Notes: generated by a model from the letters alone, not told the origin. 64,000 nucleotides of DNA from an uncultured Kiritimatiellota bacterium (GCA_944389945.1 CALXOF010000001.1:129016-193015), one strand, 5' to 3'. Counted from the stretch's first letter, positions 1 through 10,009 are shown. A program made the numbers and translations.

Positions 1-1
1 G

Positions 2-3000
2 GAAGATTTCCCGGAGACCGTCTGGCGCGTGGCCGATTACGCCTTTTATGAAAACACGTCTCTGCTCTCCGCCGCCTTCCCGTCGTGGGTAACCTCCATC
101 GGGGCTTTCGCTTTTTACTATTGCGACAATCTGGGGAGCGTGACCTTCGCCGAGGGACTTGAGGAGATTCGGGACGGGGCCTTTTACAGTACCGGCATCG
201 GCGGGGAACTCAATTTGCCGACCACGCTGACGGATCTCGGGGATCTGGCGTTTGGAAATACGAATGTCATGGAGGTGAAGATGGGCGGCACGCCAGGGTT
301 GCGCGATAATCCGAACCTGACCCTCGCGGGGAACCCCTTTGCCGAGTGCTATGGCCTGCCTATCGATCCCGCGACGGGTGTCCGGTATGAGACCGCCATT
401 GAGAACAATCCTCGTGTGGTTGTCGGCGTCGGCGGTGTGGTGGTGGACGACGCCGGCCAGGAGACCGAGGTTGAGGATATCCTGGTGGAGCATCTGGTGC
501 TTCCGGAAAGTGTGCGCTATATCTGCGACGAAGGACTCGACCTGTGCCCGGAGTGGGATAAGTTGGCGCTACTGCCGAAGACGATCGAAGTGCCGGGACC
601 GATCTACCGCGTTGGCTCCGGCGCCATTCGGGATGGCTACGGCCTGACTTCCATTACCTTTGATGGCGACGTGGGCGAGGTGGATACGAAGGCGTTCACT
701 TGGCTTTCGGCCTTACAGTCGGTGACCTTCAAGGGTGACGTGGGCGTCGTTCGCGGCAATGTCTTTTGGGAGAGCCTCGGCGACCTAGGGGCTCTGGAAG
801 GGGCGAGCTGTTCGTTGACCTTTGAGGGGAACGTCGGGACGATTGAGTCGCTTGCCTTCGATGGCAACGTTCTTTATGAGGATTGGGGTTATAACCCCTT
901 GAAGGAGTATCTCACCTCGGTGACCTTCGGAGGGAGTGTCGGCTCCATTGGGGCGCGAGCCTTCCACGGGCTCGCGGCCTTGTCGACGGTGACCTTCGGT
1001 GGGACGGTTGGGCCGATTGGGGACTGGGCCTTTTATGGGTGTTCGTCCTTGCGAACGGTGACGGGCTGCAAGCCCGAGAGCCTCGGGGTCTGTGCCTTTT
1101 ACGGGTGTTCAGCGCTGACGGGTGCCCCGGACTTGAGCCGTGTGGCCGAGGTGCCGACCGGGGCCTTCCAGGGGTGCACGGCCCTGACGGAGGTGACGCT
1201 GGCCGACGCCGTGACGCTCGGCGAGAACGCCTTTTACGGGTGTGCCAAGCTGACGGGCCTGAAGACCGCTTCCGGCGGTAATCCAACGGTGACGTTGGCG
1301 ACTTTCGTCTTCTACAAATGCGCCGCGCTCACCGGTATCACGCTTGATCCGGCCACGACGGAGATCCCAAACTATGCCTTTTATGGATGCGAGGCCTTGA
1401 CCGCCCTTGAGTGGCCGGAGACCCTCACGGCCATCGGCTCCTCCGCCTTCAGCCTCACCGGCCTCACAGGAGAGCTGAATCTGCCCGCCTCGGTGAAGAA
1501 GATCGGCTCCGACGCCTTCAGCAGCACCGGCCTCACAGGTGAGCTGAATCTGCCCGCCTCGGTGAAGGAGATCGGCTCCTATGCCTTCAGCCACTGTGCC
1601 GACCTAACCAAGATTACGCTCAATTCCATCCCTTCCGGGATGTATGAGGCGTTTGACGGGTGCTCCGGCGTCACGGAGGTCGTCTATACGTGCGATGTGC
1701 CGGAGCTTCCGCGGGTGTGGGACGGCCTCACAGGCCTGACTTCCTTTACGGTGAACGGCGATATCGGCACGTCGGTGAATTTTGCGCTCTCGGATTGCGA
1801 CAGCCTGGAGACGATGACGGTGAACGGCAATTGGGGGACCATCGCGGTCGGTACCTTCTATGACCTTAGCAAGTTCACGACGCTGACCGTCACGGGCACC
1901 GTCGGCGCCGTCGGCAACTCGGCCTTTATGGGGTGTACGGCGCTGACTTCGGTGCCAACAATCGGCGATGCGTCCCTTGAGGGAGCCATCGGCAACAATG
2001 CCTTCCAAGACTGCTCGAGCCTGGAATCCGTCACGCTCGACCGCGACATCCGCGCCATCGGCAACTACGCCTTCCGTGACTGCACCGGTCTTAAGACCGT
2101 CTCGATCTTGGGCGATCTCCGCACGATTGGCACCTATGCCTTTTCGGGGTGCACGGCGCTGAACAATCTGACGCTGCCGACCTCGCTGGTCTCCATCGGC
2201 GACTACGCCTTCCAGAACTGCAACGCCTTCCCCAAAGATGAGAACTTTGTCTATTCCTCGGAGGCAAAAACGGCCATCTTGGATCGGGTCTCGACATCGG
2301 CGACGCTAGCTATCCCCGAGGGCGTCACCATGATCGGCCCCAGCGCGTTCGCCTCGGAATACAATCTGACGTCGCTGACGTTGCCTTCGACCCTGAAGGT
2401 CATCGCCAACAGGGCCTTCTTTTATTGCAACAAGCTTACGGAGGTCACCATCCCGGCCGGTGTCGTGACCATCGGCGACTATGCCTTCCAGAGCTGTTCC
2501 AAGCTTGCGACGGTGACCTTTGAGCCGGAGAGCCGGCTGGCAACGATGGGCAAGGGAGCCTTCTACGGCTGCAGCGCGCTGACGGGCTTCGCCTTCCAGC
2601 CCGGGGTGACGGCCATCGCCGACAACCTCTTGGGCGGATGCGGCAAGCTGGCGACGGTGACCTTTGAGCCGGGCTTTGCGCCGGAGTCGATCGGGGCAAG
2701 CGCCTTCAGCGGCTGCACGACGCTCTCCGCGCTGACCATCCCCGAAAGCGTGACCGTCATCGGCGACTATGCCTTCCAGAACTGCGACGATTTGACGGAG
2801 ATGGCCATCCCGGAATTGGTCACGGCCATCCCGGACAACTGCTTCAACAACTGTGACGGCCTCACCGCCGTGACCTTCGGGGAGCAGGTCACGTCCATCG
2901 GGGCCTCCGCCTTCTATGGATGCACCAAGCTGACCACGCTGCCGGCGGCGGATGCCGATGGCATCGTCATCCCGGAGACGGTGACCACCCTCGGCGAAGA

Positions 3001-5761
3001 GGCCTTTTACGGCTGCAAGGCCGTGACGAAGGTTACCTTGCCGGATGTCATCACCGAGATTCCCGAGTCGCTCTTCTATAAGTGTGCCGCGCTGGACACG
3101 GTCAAGCTGGGTTCGACCGTGACAAAGATCGGCACGAACGCCTTCCGCGACTGCACGGCGCTGGAAAGCATCGACCTGCCCGACACGCTGACCACCTTGG
3201 GATCGTCGGCCTTCAGCGACAGCGGACTGACCTCCGTGACCCTGCCGAACGGACTGACGAAGCTGTCCTATTACGGGTTCTCCGGGTGCAAACGGCTCGC
3301 TTCGGTGACGCTGAGCCCGGATACCGTCGCCCTCGACACGGGGACCTTCTACGGGTGTACGGCTCTCACGGCCATCACCCTGCCCGCGGGGGTCACGGAG
3401 ATCCCTCAGGCCGCCTTCATGAACTGCACCGCGCTGGAGACCGTCACGCTGAAGGGAGTGTTGACCAAGATCGGCTATCAGGCTTTCAGCGGTTGCCCAT
3501 CGCTCCGCTTCGAGATCCCCGGGACGGTTGTCTCGATCGGCGGACAGGCCTTCAAAGGGTGCGCGGCCCTTACGGAGATCAGCATCCCGGAGGGCGTCAC
3601 GGAGCTGGCGGCGAATGTCTTCCAAGATTGCGACGGCCTGACGGAAGTCACCATCCCGGCCACCGTCGAGAAGTTCAACGCGAGCGCCTTCGCGGGGTGC
3701 GACAACCTCACGACGGTGACGCTCGGCGGCTCGCCCACCGCCGTGCCGAACGCGATGTTCGACGGCTGCACGGCGCTGACCACCATCCGTCTGCCGGACT
3801 CCGTCACCACCATCGGCGACTCCGCCTTCCGGAACTGCACGGCGCTCACCTCCATCGATATTCCCCCCCGCGTGACCAAGATCGGGACCTACGCCTTCCA
3901 AAAGTCCGGCCTGACCTCTGTCGTCGTGCCCGACACGGTGACCTCACTGGGGACTTATACCTTCCAGGGCTGCGCGGCGCTGACCTCGGCCACCGTCGGC
4001 GAGGGCGTCGCCACGATCGGCAACTACACCTTCGGCGACTGCACGGCGCTCACGAAGGTGACGCTGCCGGCCGGCCTGAAGGAGATCGGAAGATCCGCCT
4101 TCTACGGATGCACGGCGCTCACGGCCATTGACATTCCCTTCGGCGTGACCAAGGTCGGGAGCAACGCGTTTGAAAAGTCCGGTCTGATCGCCGCCGTCCT
4201 GCCCGACACCGTGACCTCGCTGGGAACCTATGCCTTCCAGAACTGCACGTCGCTGACTTCGGTGGATGTCGGCGCGGGGCTTACGAAGCTCGACACCCGC
4301 ACTTTCTACGGATGCACGGCGCTCGCGGGGGTGACGTTGCCGGCCGGGCTGAAGGAGATCGGGAGCAACGCGTTCCAGAACTGCACGGCGCTTGATGCCA
4401 TTACAATCCCCGAGGACGTAACCAAAATCGGGAGCAGCGCGTTCCAGGACTGCACGGCGCTCTCGGAAGTGACGCTGCCGGCCGGTCTGGAGGAGATCGG
4501 GAGCAGCGCGTTCCAGAACTGCACGGCGCTCTCGGCCATCGCAATCCCCGAGGGTGTGACCACCATCGGAAACTACGCCTTCAAGAACACCGGCCTGACG
4601 TCCGTCTCGGTGTCTGGCTCGGTGACCTCGCTGGGGACGTACGTCTTCCAGAACTGCACGGCGCTGACCTCGGCCGCCTTCGGCGAGGGCATCAACGCGA
4701 TCCCCAATTACACGTTTGACGGATGCACGGCGCTCTCGGAGGTGACGTTGCCGGCGACGCTGACGGAAATCGGCAACTACGCCTTCCAGAACTGCACGGC
4801 GCTCACGGCCGCCGCGATCCCCTCCGGCGTGACCAAGATTGGGAACTCCGCCTTCCAGTCGTCCGGCCTGACGTCCGTCTCGGTGCCCGGGTCGGTGACC
4901 TCAATGGGGACGTATGTCTTTCGGAATTGCACGGCGCTGACCTCGGCCACGCTCGGGGAAGGGATCACTGTCATCCCGAGCAGTACCTTCTCCGGGTGCA
5001 CGGAGCTGGCGGCCGTCACGTTGCCGGACAGCGTGACCACCATCAACTCCAGCGCCTTCGGGAACTGCAAGAAACTGGTCTCGCTCACCATCCGGGGCGA
5101 TGTGCCCACTTCGGTGAACAGATCCGCCTTCCCCACGGGGAATTATCTGGCCGCAGGCGCCACGCTTTATTACCCGGCCGCGCAGGAAGCGGCGTGGAAG
5201 GCGGCGGCCGACGCGGACGGCAAATGGAAGGGCTTCACACTGGCCGCGCTCGCGGCCGTGGCCATGCCCAACGTCCCCGATGGCGCGGCCGGATACACCG
5301 ACATGGCCGTGCTCGAACGCCTTCAGGCCGCCGCCTTGGAGGCCGGCATCACCGACGGCACGTTCGACGTCTTCCGCCAGAACAGCGACGGCACCGTGGT
5401 TCGGGAACTCCTCGCTCCGGCGACCGTGGAGGATGCGCTGAACTGCTTTGCCGGTCTTGAACCGGTGGCGGTCACGCTTGAGGACGGGACGGCCATGGTG
5501 GTCCTGCCCTATACCTTCGACGTCTGCGGCATCTCCGTCGAGGCGTCGGAGGTCGTTGTCACGGTCAAGGTCGAGAGCGGCCTTCCCAAGATGCCCCTGA
5601 CCTTCGCCGAGGGCATCGCCTATGCCATTGTGCCCACCACGGAGGGCACCGCGCCCGTCGTCATCGTACGGGAGGAAGTGGCCGGCGACACCGCCACGCT
5701 GGCGTTCACCCCGTCGGAAGGACACTCCACCTATCTCTTCAAGGCGTCGGTCACGCGGTGA
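2..5761 (+). CDS. Giant BspA-type leucine-rich-repeat protein, 5' end outside the window
   Basis: At least 1,910 residues, almost all of them LRR_5 (BspA/TpLRR) repeats of about 23 residues built on phrases such as AFYGCTAL, TSVTLP and TTIGDYAF. The frame stays open to base 2, so the GTG at 29 is probably internal and the signal peptide is missing. The repeats end near residue 1710. A repeat-free C-terminal region of about 200 residues follows, with no membrane anchor or PEP-CTERM tail. Proteins of this family in Treponema, Tannerella and Trichomonas are surface or secreted adhesins; that role is inferred here. The stretch from about 3.7 to 5.0 kb is repetitive at DNA level (variants of TTCCAGAACTGCACGGCGCT recur), so copy number could change by recombination or be mis-assembled. 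The long antisense frames are coding shadows. Confidence 0.9.
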   Translation, partial: EDFPETVWRVADYAFYENTSLLSAAFPSWVTSIGAFAFYYCDNLGSVTFAEGLEEIRDGAFYSTGIGGELNLPTTLTDLGDLAFGNTNVMEVKMGGTPGLRDNPNLTLAGNPFAECYGLPIDPATGVRYETAIENNPRVVVGVGGVVVDDAGQETEVEDILVEHLVLPESVRYICDEGLDLCPEWDKLALLPKTIEVPGPIYRVGSGAIRDGYGLTSITFDGDVGEVDTKAFTWLSALQSVTFKGDVGVVRGNVFWESLGDLGALEGASCSLTFEGNVGTIESLAFDGNVLYEDWGYNPLKEYLTSVTFGGSVGSIGARAFHGLAALSTVTFGGTVGPIGDWAFYGCSSLRTVTGCKPESLGVCAFYGCSALTGAPDLSRVAEVPTGAFQGCTALTEVTLADAVTLGENAFYGCAKLTGLKTASGGNPTVTLATFVFYKCAALTGITLDPATTEIPNYAFYGCEALTALEWPETLTAIGSSAFSLTGLTGELNLPASVKKIGSDAFSSTGLTGELNLPASVKEIGSYAFSHCADLTKITLNSIPSGMYEAFDGCSGVTEVVYTCDVPELPRVWDGLTGLTSFTVNGDIGTSVNFALSDCDSLETMTVNGNWGTIAVGTFYDLSKFTTLTVTGTVGAVGNSAFMGCTALTSVPTIGDASLEGAIGNNAFQDCSSLESVTLDRDIRAIGNYAFRDCTGLKTVSILGDLRTIGTYAFSGCTALNNLTLPTSLVSIGDYAFQNCNAFPKDENFVYSSEAKTAILDRVSTSATLAIPEGVTMIGPSAFASEYNLTSLTLPSTLKVIANRAFFYCNKLTEVTIPAGVVTIGDYAFQSCSKLATVTFEPESRLATMGKGAFYGCSALTGFAFQPGVTAIADNLLGGCGKLATVTFEPGFAPESIGASAFSGCTTLSALTIPESVTVIGDYAFQNCDDLTEMAIPELVTAIPDNCFNNCDGLTAVTFGEQVTSIGASAFYGCTKLTTLPAADADGIVIPETVTTLGEEAFYGCKAVTKVTLPDVITEIPESLFYKCAALDTVKLGSTVTKIGTNAFRDCTALESIDLPDTLTTLGSSAFSDSGLTSVTLPNGLTKLSYYGFSGCKRLASVTLSPDTVALDTGTFYGCTALTAITLPAGVTEIPQAAFMNCTALETVTLKGVLTKIGYQAFSGCPSLRFEIPGTVVSIGGQAFKGCAALTEISIPEGVTELAANVFQDCDGLTEVTIPATVEKFNASAFAGCDNLTTVTLGGSPTAVPNAMFDGCTALTTIRLPDSVTTIGDSAFRNCTALTSIDIPPRVTKIGTYAFQKSGLTSVVVPDTVTSLGTYTFQGCAALTSATVGEGVATIGNYTFGDCTALTKVTLPAGLKEIGRSAFYGCTALTAIDIPFGVTKVGSNAFEKSGLIAAVLPDTVTSLGTYAFQNCTSLTSVDVGAGLTKLDTRTFYGCTALAGVTLPAGLKEIGSNAFQNCTALDAITIPEDVTKIGSSAFQDCTALSEVTLPAGLEEIGSSAFQNCTALSAIAIPEGVTTIGNYAFKNTGLTSVSVSGSVTSLGTYVFQNCTALTSAAFGEGINAIPNYTFDGCTALSEVTLPATLTEIGNYAFQNCTALTAAAIPSGVTKIGNSAFQSSGLTSVSVPGSVTSMGTYVFRNCTALTSATLGEGITVIPSSTFSGCTELAAVTLPDSVTTINSSAFGNCKKLVSLTIRGDVPTSVNRSAFPTGNYLAAGATLYYPAAQEAAWKAAADADGKWKGFTLAALAAVAMPNVPDGAAGYTDMAVLERLQAAALEAGITDGTFDVFRQNSDGTVVRELLAPATVEDALNCFAGLEPVAVTLEDGTAMVVLPYTFDVCGISVEASEVVVTVKVESGLPKMPLTFAEGIAYAIVPTTEGTAPVVIVREEVAGDTATLAFTPSEGHSTYLFKASVTR

Positions 5762-5790
5762 ACCCGCGCGCTCTTTCACGTTTCCCAACA

Positions 5791-5825
5791 ACACGGACGG
5801 CGCGGGGATCCCGCGCCGTCCGTGT
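5791..5825 (+). terminator. Perfect 16-bp hairpin after the LRR gene
   Basis: Arms 5791-5806 and 5810-5825 pair perfectly around a GAT loop, starting 30 bases after the stop codon. No clear T-run follows, so it may be a REP-like 3'-end hairpin and not a classical intrinsic terminator. Confidence 0.65.
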
Positions 5826-5838
5826 TGCGTCGATGTTC

Positions 5839-5862
5839 GACCGCGGCCGTACGGCCGCGGTC
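5839..5862. repeat. 24-bp perfect palindrome
   Basis: GACCGCGGCCGT is followed at once by its reverse complement. It lies 14 bases after the preceding hairpin and could be a second 3'-end structure or a protein-binding site. Nothing else marks its role. Confidence 0.5.
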
Positions 5863-6334
5863 TTCACCGTCAGGAAGGTGAGCGTCTCCTCCTTGTGACG
5901 GCTGCAAATCAGGCTCCAGTGATCCAAGAACATCCGTGCTCCTTTCCGATTGGCTCCTCACCTAATGAGTGCTTAAATAGTGGCACAGACTAACAGAAAG
6001 CGCAACAGAAAATTAGGCATACTGTAACTTTTAAGGGCTTCCTCGCAGGGCGAAACGGGCTCGACAAATGGAGATGGAGGCAGTACTTGGGGTGCTCAAC
6101 GGCATTAGAACCGCGCTCGCGCGGGCACGGGAAACCGATGTGGGCTTTTATCGTCCGGAGTAAGCATGTTTCACTCATTCTCGCTGGCGCAGGGAAGAGA
6201 AAAGAAAGGGAAAGATGCATTGGTCTGCACAACAGCCTCCCTGCGACCACGTGCCAGCGCAATGGTGTCATATTCTGCGGTATGCAGGGGAGGACTTTCT
6301 CTTGATTGTCGGCATGACAGTGGCCGCGCAGTGC
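5863..6334. other. Intergenic stretch without a recognisable gene
   Basis: About 470 bases between the hairpins and the glycosidase promoter region. Short open frames on both strands have no Shine-Dalgarno sequence, no family resemblance and Cys/Arg/Pro-rich translations typical of noncoding GC-rich DNA. No tRNA cloverleaf was found. Confidence 0.5.
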
Positions 6335-6346
6335 TAGAATGGAGGC

Positions 6347-8671
6347 ATGAAAGCACGTATCGCATTGTTGGCCGCGCTGAGCACGGGACTTCTTTTCGCC
6401 GGGCTTCCCGAGGATCGAGCCCACGACACTTACCGTTTCGAGGCTCCTGCCAAGGATTGGTCAGGCGCGCTTCCCATCGGCAATGGCCGCCTCGGCGGAC
6501 TCCTCTTCGGCGACCCCACCACCGAGACGGTCTGGGTCAATGAGATGTCCATCTGGGCACCGCCGGACACGTGGCCCCTCACTCGGCACGGCGCTCCGCT
6601 TATCCAAACGATCCGCGACCTCATCTTCGCCGGGAAACGCGCCGAGGCCGAAGCCCTCGCCCAGAACAAACTCCTCAAGCCCAATCCGCAGTTGGTCTCC
6701 TCCTATCAGCCCTTCTGCAATCTTACCCTCACCTTCGGTTCCAAGGACGCCGCCTACACCGACTACGCGCGCGGCGTGCGCCTTGATGAAGGCGTGGCTT
6801 GGGCCACCTACAAACAGGACGGCGTGACCTACACGCGCGAGGCCTTCGCCGCCTATGACGATGATCTTTTGGTCTTCACCCTGCGCGCGGACAAGCCCGG
6901 TGCGCTCACCTTCGATCTGACCGCCAGCCGCCCCAACAACACCCTCACCGCGATCCCCGACGGCCCCATCCGCCTTCGCCTCTCCGGCTCCACCGGCGAA
7001 AAGGGCGTCCGCTTCGAGGGTCTCTTGGAAATCCGCGCCAAGGGCGGAACGGTCACGGCCGATTCCAAGGGCACCCTGCACGTCGCCAAGGCCGATGCCG
7101 TGGAGATTCGCCTTGCCGTCGCCACCGACTACAATATCAAAGATCCCTTCAAACCCCTGACCGCCGACCTCCGCGCCGTCTGCTCCGCCGCCCTCGCCAA
7201 GGTCGCGGGCCAGGATGCCGCCGCCCTCCGCGCCGCCCATGCCAAAGCCTTCGCCGCCCGCTTCAACCGCGTCGCCCTCGACATCCCTTACACGCCCAGC
7301 GGCGAATCGATCGAAACGCGCCTTGCCCGCCTTCGCCAGGAGCGCCGCCTCGACACCGAGAGCCTTTTGCTGCACCACGACTTCTGCCGTTATCTCCTCA
7401 TCTCCGCCAGCCGCCCCGGGTGCCTCCCCGGCAATCTCCAAGGCATCTGGAATCCACTCATGAACCCGCCCTGGGACAGCGACTTCCACCTCGACATCAA
7501 CCTCTCCATGCTCTACTGGCCCGCCGGCGTCTGGAATCTGCCCGAGCTCGCCGAGCCGCTCACCACCTTCGCCGAGATGGCCATGCCGCATTCCGCCGAG
7601 GCCGCGCGCGAGATGTTGGGCGCCGAGGGCTGGTTCCTCACCATTTGCAGCGACGCATGGGGCTTCCCCGTGCCCTTCGGCCACACCTCCTGGGGCCTCT
7701 ACGTCATGGGCGGCGCCTGGCTGCTGCAGGATGCCATCGCCCCCTGGCGCTATACGCAGGATCCCGCGCACCAAGCGCGCCTTCTGCCGCTCTTCCGTGA
7801 GCAGACGCGCTTCTTCCTCGCGTGGCTCGTCAAGCATCCGCGCACCGGCCGTCTTGTCTCCGGCCCCTCCACCTCGCCCGAGAATGTCTACCGCGACACC
7901 GCCGGCCACGGGTGCTCCGTCGATATGGGTCCCGCGCACGATCAAGAGCTCATTTACGCCACGCTCACCGATTACCTCACCCTTGCCCGCGCCCTCACCC
8001 CCGAGGATCCCCTCATTCCCCGCGCCGAGGCCGCGCTCGCCAATCTCGCCCTCCCGACCATTGGCCCCGACGGTGCCCTCCAAGAATGGTCGGAGCCCTT
8101 GGCCGAGGCTCAGCCCAACCATCGCCACCTCTCCCACCTTTACGGTCTCATTCCCGGCCGCCGCATCACGCTTGATGCCGAGCCGGCTCTCTGCGCCGCC
8201 GCCGAGAAGTCCCTTCGGAAGCGCTTCGCGCACAACTACCATATCGTCGGCTGGTCCGTCGGTCTCGTCGGCGGCGTCCATGCGCGCCTCCGCCAAGGCG
8301 ATGCGGCGATGGAGGCCTTTGACTACGCCACCCAACACCTCTGCGCCAACCTCTTCACCAACACCACCGGCTGCCCGCAGGTCAGCGACATGAACGGCAC
8401 CCCCGCCGCCCTCTGCGAACTTCTCCTGCGCACCGAGGGCGCCGCCATCCATATTCTGCCCGCCCTGCCCAAACGCCTCGCCGCCGCCGGATCCTTCCGC
8501 GGCCTCCGCGCCGAACCCGGTCTCCTTGTCGATGCCGCGTGGAAGGATGGCCGCCTGACCGCGCTCACCGTGACCGCCCTGCGTGACGGCACCTTCGATC
8601 TCCGCCTCCCCGACGGCCCCCGCTCGGTCACCCTCACGCGCGGTCAAAGGAAGCAGATCCCAACCTTCTAG
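6347..8671 (+). CDS. GH95 family glycoside hydrolase (alpha-L-fucosidase or alpha-L-galactosidase)
   Basis: 774 residues with a signal peptide (about 1-18), so exported. GH95 enzymes remove terminal alpha-linked L-fucose, mainly alpha-1,2, or L-galactose from glycans. Family blocks in order are ALPIGNGRLGGLLFG (41-55), HLDINLSMLYWP (381-392), SPENV (510-514), HRHLSHLYGLIPG (592-604) and SDMNG (680-684). By position E512 is the likely general acid and D681 the counterpart of the family's catalytic Asp. The usual Asn-x-Asn pair is Asp383-Ile-Asn385 here, which may alter activity or specificity. The ATG at 6347 follows GGAGG at 6341-6345, and TAGAAT at 6335-6340 is a -10-like box. An IS element separates it from nagA. 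Confidence 0.9.
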   Translation: MKARIALLAALSTGLLFAGLPEDRAHDTYRFEAPAKDWSGALPIGNGRLGGLLFGDPTTETVWVNEMSIWAPPDTWPLTRHGAPLIQTIRDLIFAGKRAEAEALAQNKLLKPNPQLVSSYQPFCNLTLTFGSKDAAYTDYARGVRLDEGVAWATYKQDGVTYTREAFAAYDDDLLVFTLRADKPGALTFDLTASRPNNTLTAIPDGPIRLRLSGSTGEKGVRFEGLLEIRAKGGTVTADSKGTLHVAKADAVEIRLAVATDYNIKDPFKPLTADLRAVCSAALAKVAGQDAAALRAAHAKAFAARFNRVALDIPYTPSGESIETRLARLRQERRLDTESLLLHHDFCRYLLISASRPGCLPGNLQGIWNPLMNPPWDSDFHLDINLSMLYWPAGVWNLPELAEPLTTFAEMAMPHSAEAAREMLGAEGWFLTICSDAWGFPVPFGHTSWGLYVMGGAWLLQDAIAPWRYTQDPAHQARLLPLFREQTRFFLAWLVKHPRTGRLVSGPSTSPENVYRDTAGHGCSVDMGPAHDQELIYATLTDYLTLARALTPEDPLIPRAEAALANLALPTIGPDGALQEWSEPLAEAQPNHRHLSHLYGLIPGRRITLDAEPALCAAAEKSLRKRFAHNYHIVGWSVGLVGGVHARLRQGDAAMEAFDYATQHLCANLFTNTTGCPQVSDMNGTPAALCELLLRTEGAAIHILPALPKRLAAAGSFRGLRAEPGLLVDAAWKDGRLTALTVTALRDGTFDLRLPDGPRSVTLTRGQRKQIPTF

Positions 8672-8721
8672 GTTGCTCCAGCCCCCCTCCAAAGGGCTGC
8701 CAGGGAACCTTCGGCGCGTAA

Positions 8722-8792
8722 TGTGTCAATAGGGAATTGCACCGAAAGGCTGATAAGTGGTTGATTGATGTGTCATTTGAAATTGCACCGAA
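8722..8792 (+). repeat. Left end of the IS: outer and inner terminal repeats
   Basis: Outer copy: TGTGTCA at 8722-8728 and ATTGCACCGAA at 8736-8746 (7-base gap). Inner copy: 8769-8775 and 8782-8792 (6-base gap). Paired sites like this usually serve as transposase binding sites. Confidence 0.85.
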
Positions 8793-8793
8793 G

Positions 8794-8837
8794 CCCCCCT
8801 CCCTGCGGGGCGGCATGCCGCCCCGCAGGGAGGGGGG
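8794..8837. terminator. 44-bp perfect palindrome downstream of the IS transposase
   Basis: Two 22-base arms meet at GGCATGCC with no loop. It lies 8 bases after the transposase stop codon, between it and the inner terminal repeat. There is no T-run, so it may block outside transcription or be extruded as a cruciform. A run of eight G (8832-8839) forms one edge. Confidence 0.6.
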
Positions 8838-8845
8838 GGAAGAAA

Positions 8846-9973
8846 TCAAGGGTGTTGTGTCAGAAAAAGCCTCCGGAGGGTTTTCTTGCAACGTCTGCGT
8901 AGAAGGATGGCGTTGAGGTGTGGTGGTGGCGGTTGAGGGAGAAGAGCGTTAAGGCGTTGCCAGGGAGTCCGGGGCGTGTCAATGATGCGGCGATAGGCGA
9001 GGCCTTTGACGTCGGTGCGACGGATTTTGGAGAGTTGGCAGGTGCAGGGAATGGCGTGGTTGTTGAGGAGGCTCCACTCGTCACACAGCTGGGTGAGGGC
9101 GGGAAGTTGGGAGTGATCTGAAAAACGAAGGTCACCGAAGAGGGCGCGGATGACGGAACCGTTCTTCTGCTCGATGCGGTTGTTGTCGTTCTTGCGGTAG
9201 GGGCGGGAGCGGGTGAGTCGCACATTGGGAAGGTGGGTGGAGAGGTAGGCGAGGAGGTGGTGGTTGATGAACTCGTTGCCGTGGCCTTTCGCCTTCGGCT
9301 CAGGAGCGTTGCGGTCGACGTGGATAACTTTGGGTGGGAAGGGGAGTTGTTCGAGGAGGTGCGCGAGGGCGTTTGTGGTGGCCTCGGCGCCGCGATTCCA
9401 GGTGGGGGCGCAGGCAGTCCACTGGGTGGCGGCATCGGTGACGTGCACGATCCAAAAGAAGCTCTCGCGCATATCCCCTCCGCAGAGGGCGACGGTGTCG
9501 ACTTGGAGCACACCGGGTTCGCCGGTCTCATCAAGCCGGCCTGGCCCTGCGGGAATCTGGGCTGCGAGAGCTACTTTGCTGCCGGAGCGCTTGTTCGCCT
9601 TGTTGGTCACCAGCCGGTGCGGTCGGATGATGCGCGTGATGGTGGAGACGCTCATGCGGCGCAATTCATCGGCGATGGCCTCCGGGATTGAAGCCTTCGC
9701 CTCTGCGTAGTCCCGGATGGCTGAGTCCATGACGGCGTGGAGGTAAAGCGGACACATCTGCCCCATCGCCAGCCAGATGCGGACGAGGGTTCGCCTGGAC
9801 TCTTGGGAATAGGTCGGGGCGCGTCCGCAATGAGGGTGATAACGATAGGAGCCGTTGAGCAAACGGATGACAAACTTTCGCGATAGGTTGCACATCTTGA
9901 TCGCCTCATCGATCAACTTTGTCTTGTCCGCTCGTGTCCGAACCTTGGCGTATCGGCGTCTCATTCTGTCCAT
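8846..9973 (-). CDS. DDE (rve-type) transposase of the IS
   Basis: 375 residues. An N-terminal helix-turn-helix-like region (SRKFVIRLLNGS) precedes a retroviral-integrase-fold catalytic domain. Candidate catalytic residues are Asp in VDTVALCGGD, Asp in IHVD and Glu in NNRIEQKNG. Compared with the second transposase in this window, about ten extra residues (RNAPEPKAKGH) sit between the second Asp and the GNEF motif; the frame is intact, so the copy may still work. The start ATG (9973-9971) has AGGACGAG upstream. It is related to, but clearly diverged from, the transposase at 23401-24564. Confidence 0.88.
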   Translation of the reverse strand: MDRMRRRYAKVRTRADKTKLIDEAIKMCNLSRKFVIRLLNGSYRYHPHCGRAPTYSQESRRTLVRIWLAMGQMCPLYLHAVMDSAIRDYAEAKASIPEAIADELRRMSVSTITRIIRPHRLVTNKANKRSGSKVALAAQIPAGPGRLDETGEPGVLQVDTVALCGGDMRESFFWIVHVTDAATQWTACAPTWNRGAEATTNALAHLLEQLPFPPKVIHVDRNAPEPKAKGHGNEFINHHLLAYLSTHLPNVRLTRSRPYRKNDNNRIEQKNGSVIRALFGDLRFSDHSQLPALTQLCDEWSLLNNHAIPCTCQLSKIRRTDVKGLAYRRIIDTPRTPWQRLNALLPQPPPPHLNAILLRRRCKKTLRRLFLTQHP

Positions 9974-10009
9974 GTACTCGTCCTAAAAGGTCTGTCTCAT
10001 GTCGCCTCC

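Noticed and set aside
2306..3901. 531-codon antisense frame inside the LRR gene
   Set aside because: It is a shadow of the repeated LRR codons; its translation is low-complexity Arg/Gly/Asp sequence.
5990..6424. 144-codon minus-strand frame upstream of the GH95 gene
   Set aside because: No ribosome-binding site, no recognisable domain, and it runs into the GH95 start.
8860..9534. Alternative frame inside the transposase
   Set aside because: Ser/Thr/Pro-rich shadow; the other frame has all transposase motifs.
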